A stretch of DNA of 64,000 nucleotides from positions 310,001 to 374,000 of the forward strand of contig DKQS01000007.1 of the NCBI GenBank assembly GCA_002471825.1, given 5' to 3'. Both the position numbers and the translations under genes were made by a program. Origin of the DNA: Flavobacteriaceae bacterium UBA7302 (GTDB taxonomy: Bacteria > Bacteroidota > Bacteroidia > Flavobacteriales > Flavobacteriaceae). Under the pieces are notes generated by a model, which saw only the letters and a list, made by a program, of their open reading frames with translations, was not told the origin of the DNA and searched no databases. Positions 62,401 through 64,000 of this stretch are shown piece by piece (positions within the stretch are counted from its first letter, which is position 1; every line of letters starts with the position of its first letter).

Positions 62401-62403
62401 GCA

Positions 62404-62841
62404 ATGAAGGAATTTCTAAGATATGCCAAGCAACAATTTTCTGTAAGCAAGAAATTGATCTTTTTGTACGTGGTGATTTACTTTTTATGGGGATTGGGAA
62501 TGAACGAATTTGGCTCCTACATGGAGATTGCTCGTTTTACGTATTGGTGGCAGGTAATCACGGTATACTTGGTGTACATGATTCCGATTTCATTGCTATT
62601 AAGAGGACTTCCTTTTCATGCCCAGTATGCCTACGGACTAGTGGCGATGGGACTGTTGGAATTCGGAGGCTATCTGATGGAAACCCCCTATGCCTATCCA
62701 AACAACCTGATGGATCAATATTTAAACATCCGGAATTTTAGTCTTGGAATGGCTTTGTTTTTTGCCCTGTATTTTCCAGCGGGAAACGCCTTAGTGAACT
62801 TTGTTTACAAACAAATCTTTGGAAAGAATGCAGGAGCTTAA
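62404..62841 (+). CDS. Four-helix integral membrane protein of the PKS cluster
   Basis: Membrane protein of 145 aa with four hydrophobic segments at about residues 18-36, 46-66, 78-96 and 110-140. It carries no motif I recognise. Placed 3 bp after the PPTase and overlapping the next gene by 14 bp, so it is transcribed with the polyketide genes; a role in anchoring the enzymes or moving the lipid product is possible but unsupported. Confidence 0.75.
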   Translation: MKEFLRYAKQQFSVSKKLIFLYVVIYFLWGLGMNEFGSYMEIARFTYWWQVITVYLVYMIPISLLLRGLPFHAQYAYGLVAMGLLEFGGYLMETPYAYPNNLMDQYLNIRNFSLGMALFFALYFPAGNALVNFVYKQIFGKNAGA

Positions 62842-63280
62842 AGAAGCATTTTGCAAGCAATGTTTGCATATCGTAGAAGTTAAGTTACAGAATACCTTGT
62901 CTAGAATTCAGTCCCTTCAGAACGATTTGAATTCAGAAACGAAAAGTTCTGCCGGAGATAAACATGAGACTGGGAGGGCCATGATTCAACTAGAAATGGA
63001 AAAAGAATCACAAAAGTTGAACGACCTTCAGGAGATGAAAAACACCTTGATCCGAATCGATACAAATACCTCCAATGAAATCGTGAAATTAGGAAGCTTG
63101 GTGTCAACGAGCATGGCCACTTATTTTATCAGTGCCAGTTTGGGAGCTTTAAAAACTGAGAATGGATCATGTTTTGCTATTTCACCAAAATCTCCAATTG
63201 GAAGTATGCTGCTTGGCAAGAAAACAGGTGATGAACTAGTTTTTAATGGAAGGAAAATCGAGATAAATTCGATTACCTAG
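62828..63280 (+). CDS. GreA/GreB C-terminal-domain-like protein
   Basis: Protein of 150 aa. A coiled coil occupies about residues 20-85, and the end (SPKSPIGSMLLGKKTGDELVF) matches the FKBP-like C-terminal domain of GreA/GreB. The classic N-terminal acidic tip of transcript-cleavage factors is not clearly present. Homologues are often mislabelled 3-oxoacyl-ACP synthase in databases because of linkage to fab genes; the sequence does not support that. The start at 62828 overlaps the membrane gene, and the 3' end overlaps the convergent ABC gene by 45 bp. Confidence 0.72.
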   Translation: MQELKEAFCKQCLHIVEVKLQNTLSRIQSLQNDLNSETKSSAGDKHETGRAMIQLEMEKESQKLNDLQEMKNTLIRIDTNTSNEIVKLGSLVSTSMATYFISASLGALKTENGSCFAISPKSPIGSMLLGKKTGDELVFNGRKIEINSIT

Positions 63281-64000
63281 TGGAATAGGATCTTCATTTT
63301 TTACAAAAAGGGTACTGTCTTTGTAATTAGCTTCAATCAACCAATACATCCCTTTAAAATAGCAGTGCTTTACGACAGCTTCATGATTGGATTTTGAAAC
63401 AATTTTGATGTCTGAAGGATAGAACAATCGCTCTTTTTTATCAACTGTTATTTGGTTCACATCATCAAACAAACTAGCGATGTACAAGCTTGATTTTTCT
63501 TGATAAAGTCTTTGTGGCTGATCATTCGCTAGAATTTGATTGTCCTTGATCACTATCATTTTATCAGCAAAAGAAAGAGCATCACTTCCATCGTGAGTTG
63601 CCACAATACAGGTGATATTTTTCTCTTTTAAATAAGAAAATAACTTCCGACGAAGCGAATTCTTTTTAAAGTTATCAATCTGACTGAAGGGTTCGTCCAA
63701 AAGAATGAGTTCGGGTTCTTTCGCCAATGCTCTAGAGATAGCCACCCTTTGTTGTTGACCACCACTAAGGTTCTTCACTTTTACCTTGGCAAATTCTTCC
63801 ATTTCAATCACGTTCAGTAATTCATCAGAGCGTTGTTTGGATTCTTCAGGATAGAATCTGGATAGAAATTTCTGAATGTTTTCCTCTACCGTGGTGTAGG
63901 GCATCAGGTCGAAATTCTGAGGAACATATTTGAAGAAATCCATCCCAGGAACCAAATGATGTGCGGGACCTAAAACTTGGTGGTCATTCCAAAAGATCGT
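63236..64000 (-). CDS. ABC transporter ATP-binding protein (5' end outside window)
   Basis: Partial ATPase of at least 254 aa, running off the window end; the Walker A motif would be beyond it. The Q-loop YVPQNF, the signature LSGGQQQRV, Walker B LILLDEPF and the His switch ATHDGSD are all visible, with a C-terminal TOBE-like region. This is the CysA/PotA-like importer type; substrate unknown. Its 3' end overlaps the GreA-like gene by 45 bp in convergent orientation, yet both reading frames look genuine. Confidence 0.87.
   Translation of the reverse strand, partial: TIFWNDHQVLGPAHHLVPGMDFFKYVPQNFDLMPYTTVEENIQKFLSRFYPEESKQRSDELLNVIEMEEFAKVKVKNLSGGQQQRVAISRALAKEPELILLDEPFSQIDNFKKNSLRRKLFSYLKEKNITCIVATHDGSDALSFADKMIVIKDNQILANDQPQRLYQEKSSLYIASLFDDVNQITVDKKERLFYPSDIKIVSKSNHEAVVKHCYFKGMYWLIEANYKDSTLFVKNEDPIPLGNRIYLDFPSIKN

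Noticed and set aside
55685..62841. Flexirubin/aryl-polyene or dialkylresorcinol (DarAB) cluster
   Set aside because: The condensing enzyme is a true type III PKS, and there is no DarA/DarB, acyltransferase, ammonia-lyase, LolA or MMPL exporter gene, which those clusters carry.

Overview
The window is a compact chromosomal segment from a member of the Bacteroidota, most likely class Flavobacteriia. I infer this from promoters of the Bacteroidota type (TAnnTTTG, often only 4-25 nt from the start codon), A/T-rich leaders instead of Shine-Dalgarno sites, frequent TTG/GTG starts, and lineage-typical genes (DUF4175, DUF4286, GIN/DUF2807, YbeY-MnmG neighbourhood, small PspC protein). No phage, insertion sequence, CRISPR array or rRNA operon is visible. 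One tRNA gene, tRNA-Ala(GGC), is present.

Layout. 1-10 kb: ferredoxin-NADP reductase, NifU-like and Mrp Fe-S proteins, an alkyltransferase-like protein, ribF, serS, an unlisted 47-aa ORF, a TPR protein, DUF4286, rsmA and mgtE. 10-18 kb: a NarL-type kinase/regulator pair, an SPOUT RNA methyltransferase, mutS, tatA, an O-methyltransferase, and an ECF sigma factor followed by a small protein with a zinc anti-sigma (HX3CX2C) motif. 18-28 kb: panB, a 2-hydroxyacid dehydrogenase, small metabolic genes, a methyltransferase, then mnmG, ybeY and a giant DUF4175 protein; two parS-like palindromes lie in the short gaps on both sides of mnmG. 28-36 kb: an outer-membrane protein, gltX, an SPFH protein with a YbjQ-family partner, a second tatA, a GIN-domain protein, an orphan gene pair and rnr. 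36.45-36.98 kb: a 530-bp A/T-rich gene-free stretch with two perfect DnaA boxes and four further near-boxes of one type, between divergent rnr and rpiB. With the nearby parS sites this makes it a good candidate for oriC. 37-53 kb: rpiB, recA, dut, an esterase lipoprotein, a GpsA-like dehydrogenase, an MFS transporter, a LytS/LytTR operon headed by a lipoprotein, an NhaC antiporter, pheS, gdhA and a hydrolase.

53-63.3 kb is the accessory highlight: an uninterrupted run of same-strand, mostly overlapping genes starting at dinB. Its core encodes a YceI-type lipid-binding protein, an FAD oxidoreductase, a SAM methyltransferase, a type III polyketide synthase with intact Cys-His-Asn triad, and a dedicated type II fatty-acid-synthase set: FabL-like enoyl reductase, FabZ-like dehydratase, FabF-like ketosynthase, acyl carrier protein and phosphopantetheinyl transferase. 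A four-helix membrane protein and a GreA-C-domain protein follow. The most economical reading is that a private carrier builds an acyl starter, the type III PKS extends it to an alkylresorcinol or alkylpyrone, and the methyltransferase and flavoprotein convert this to a methylated phenolic lipid or quinone. The product is inference. The window ends inside an ABC transporter ATPase on the opposite strand.
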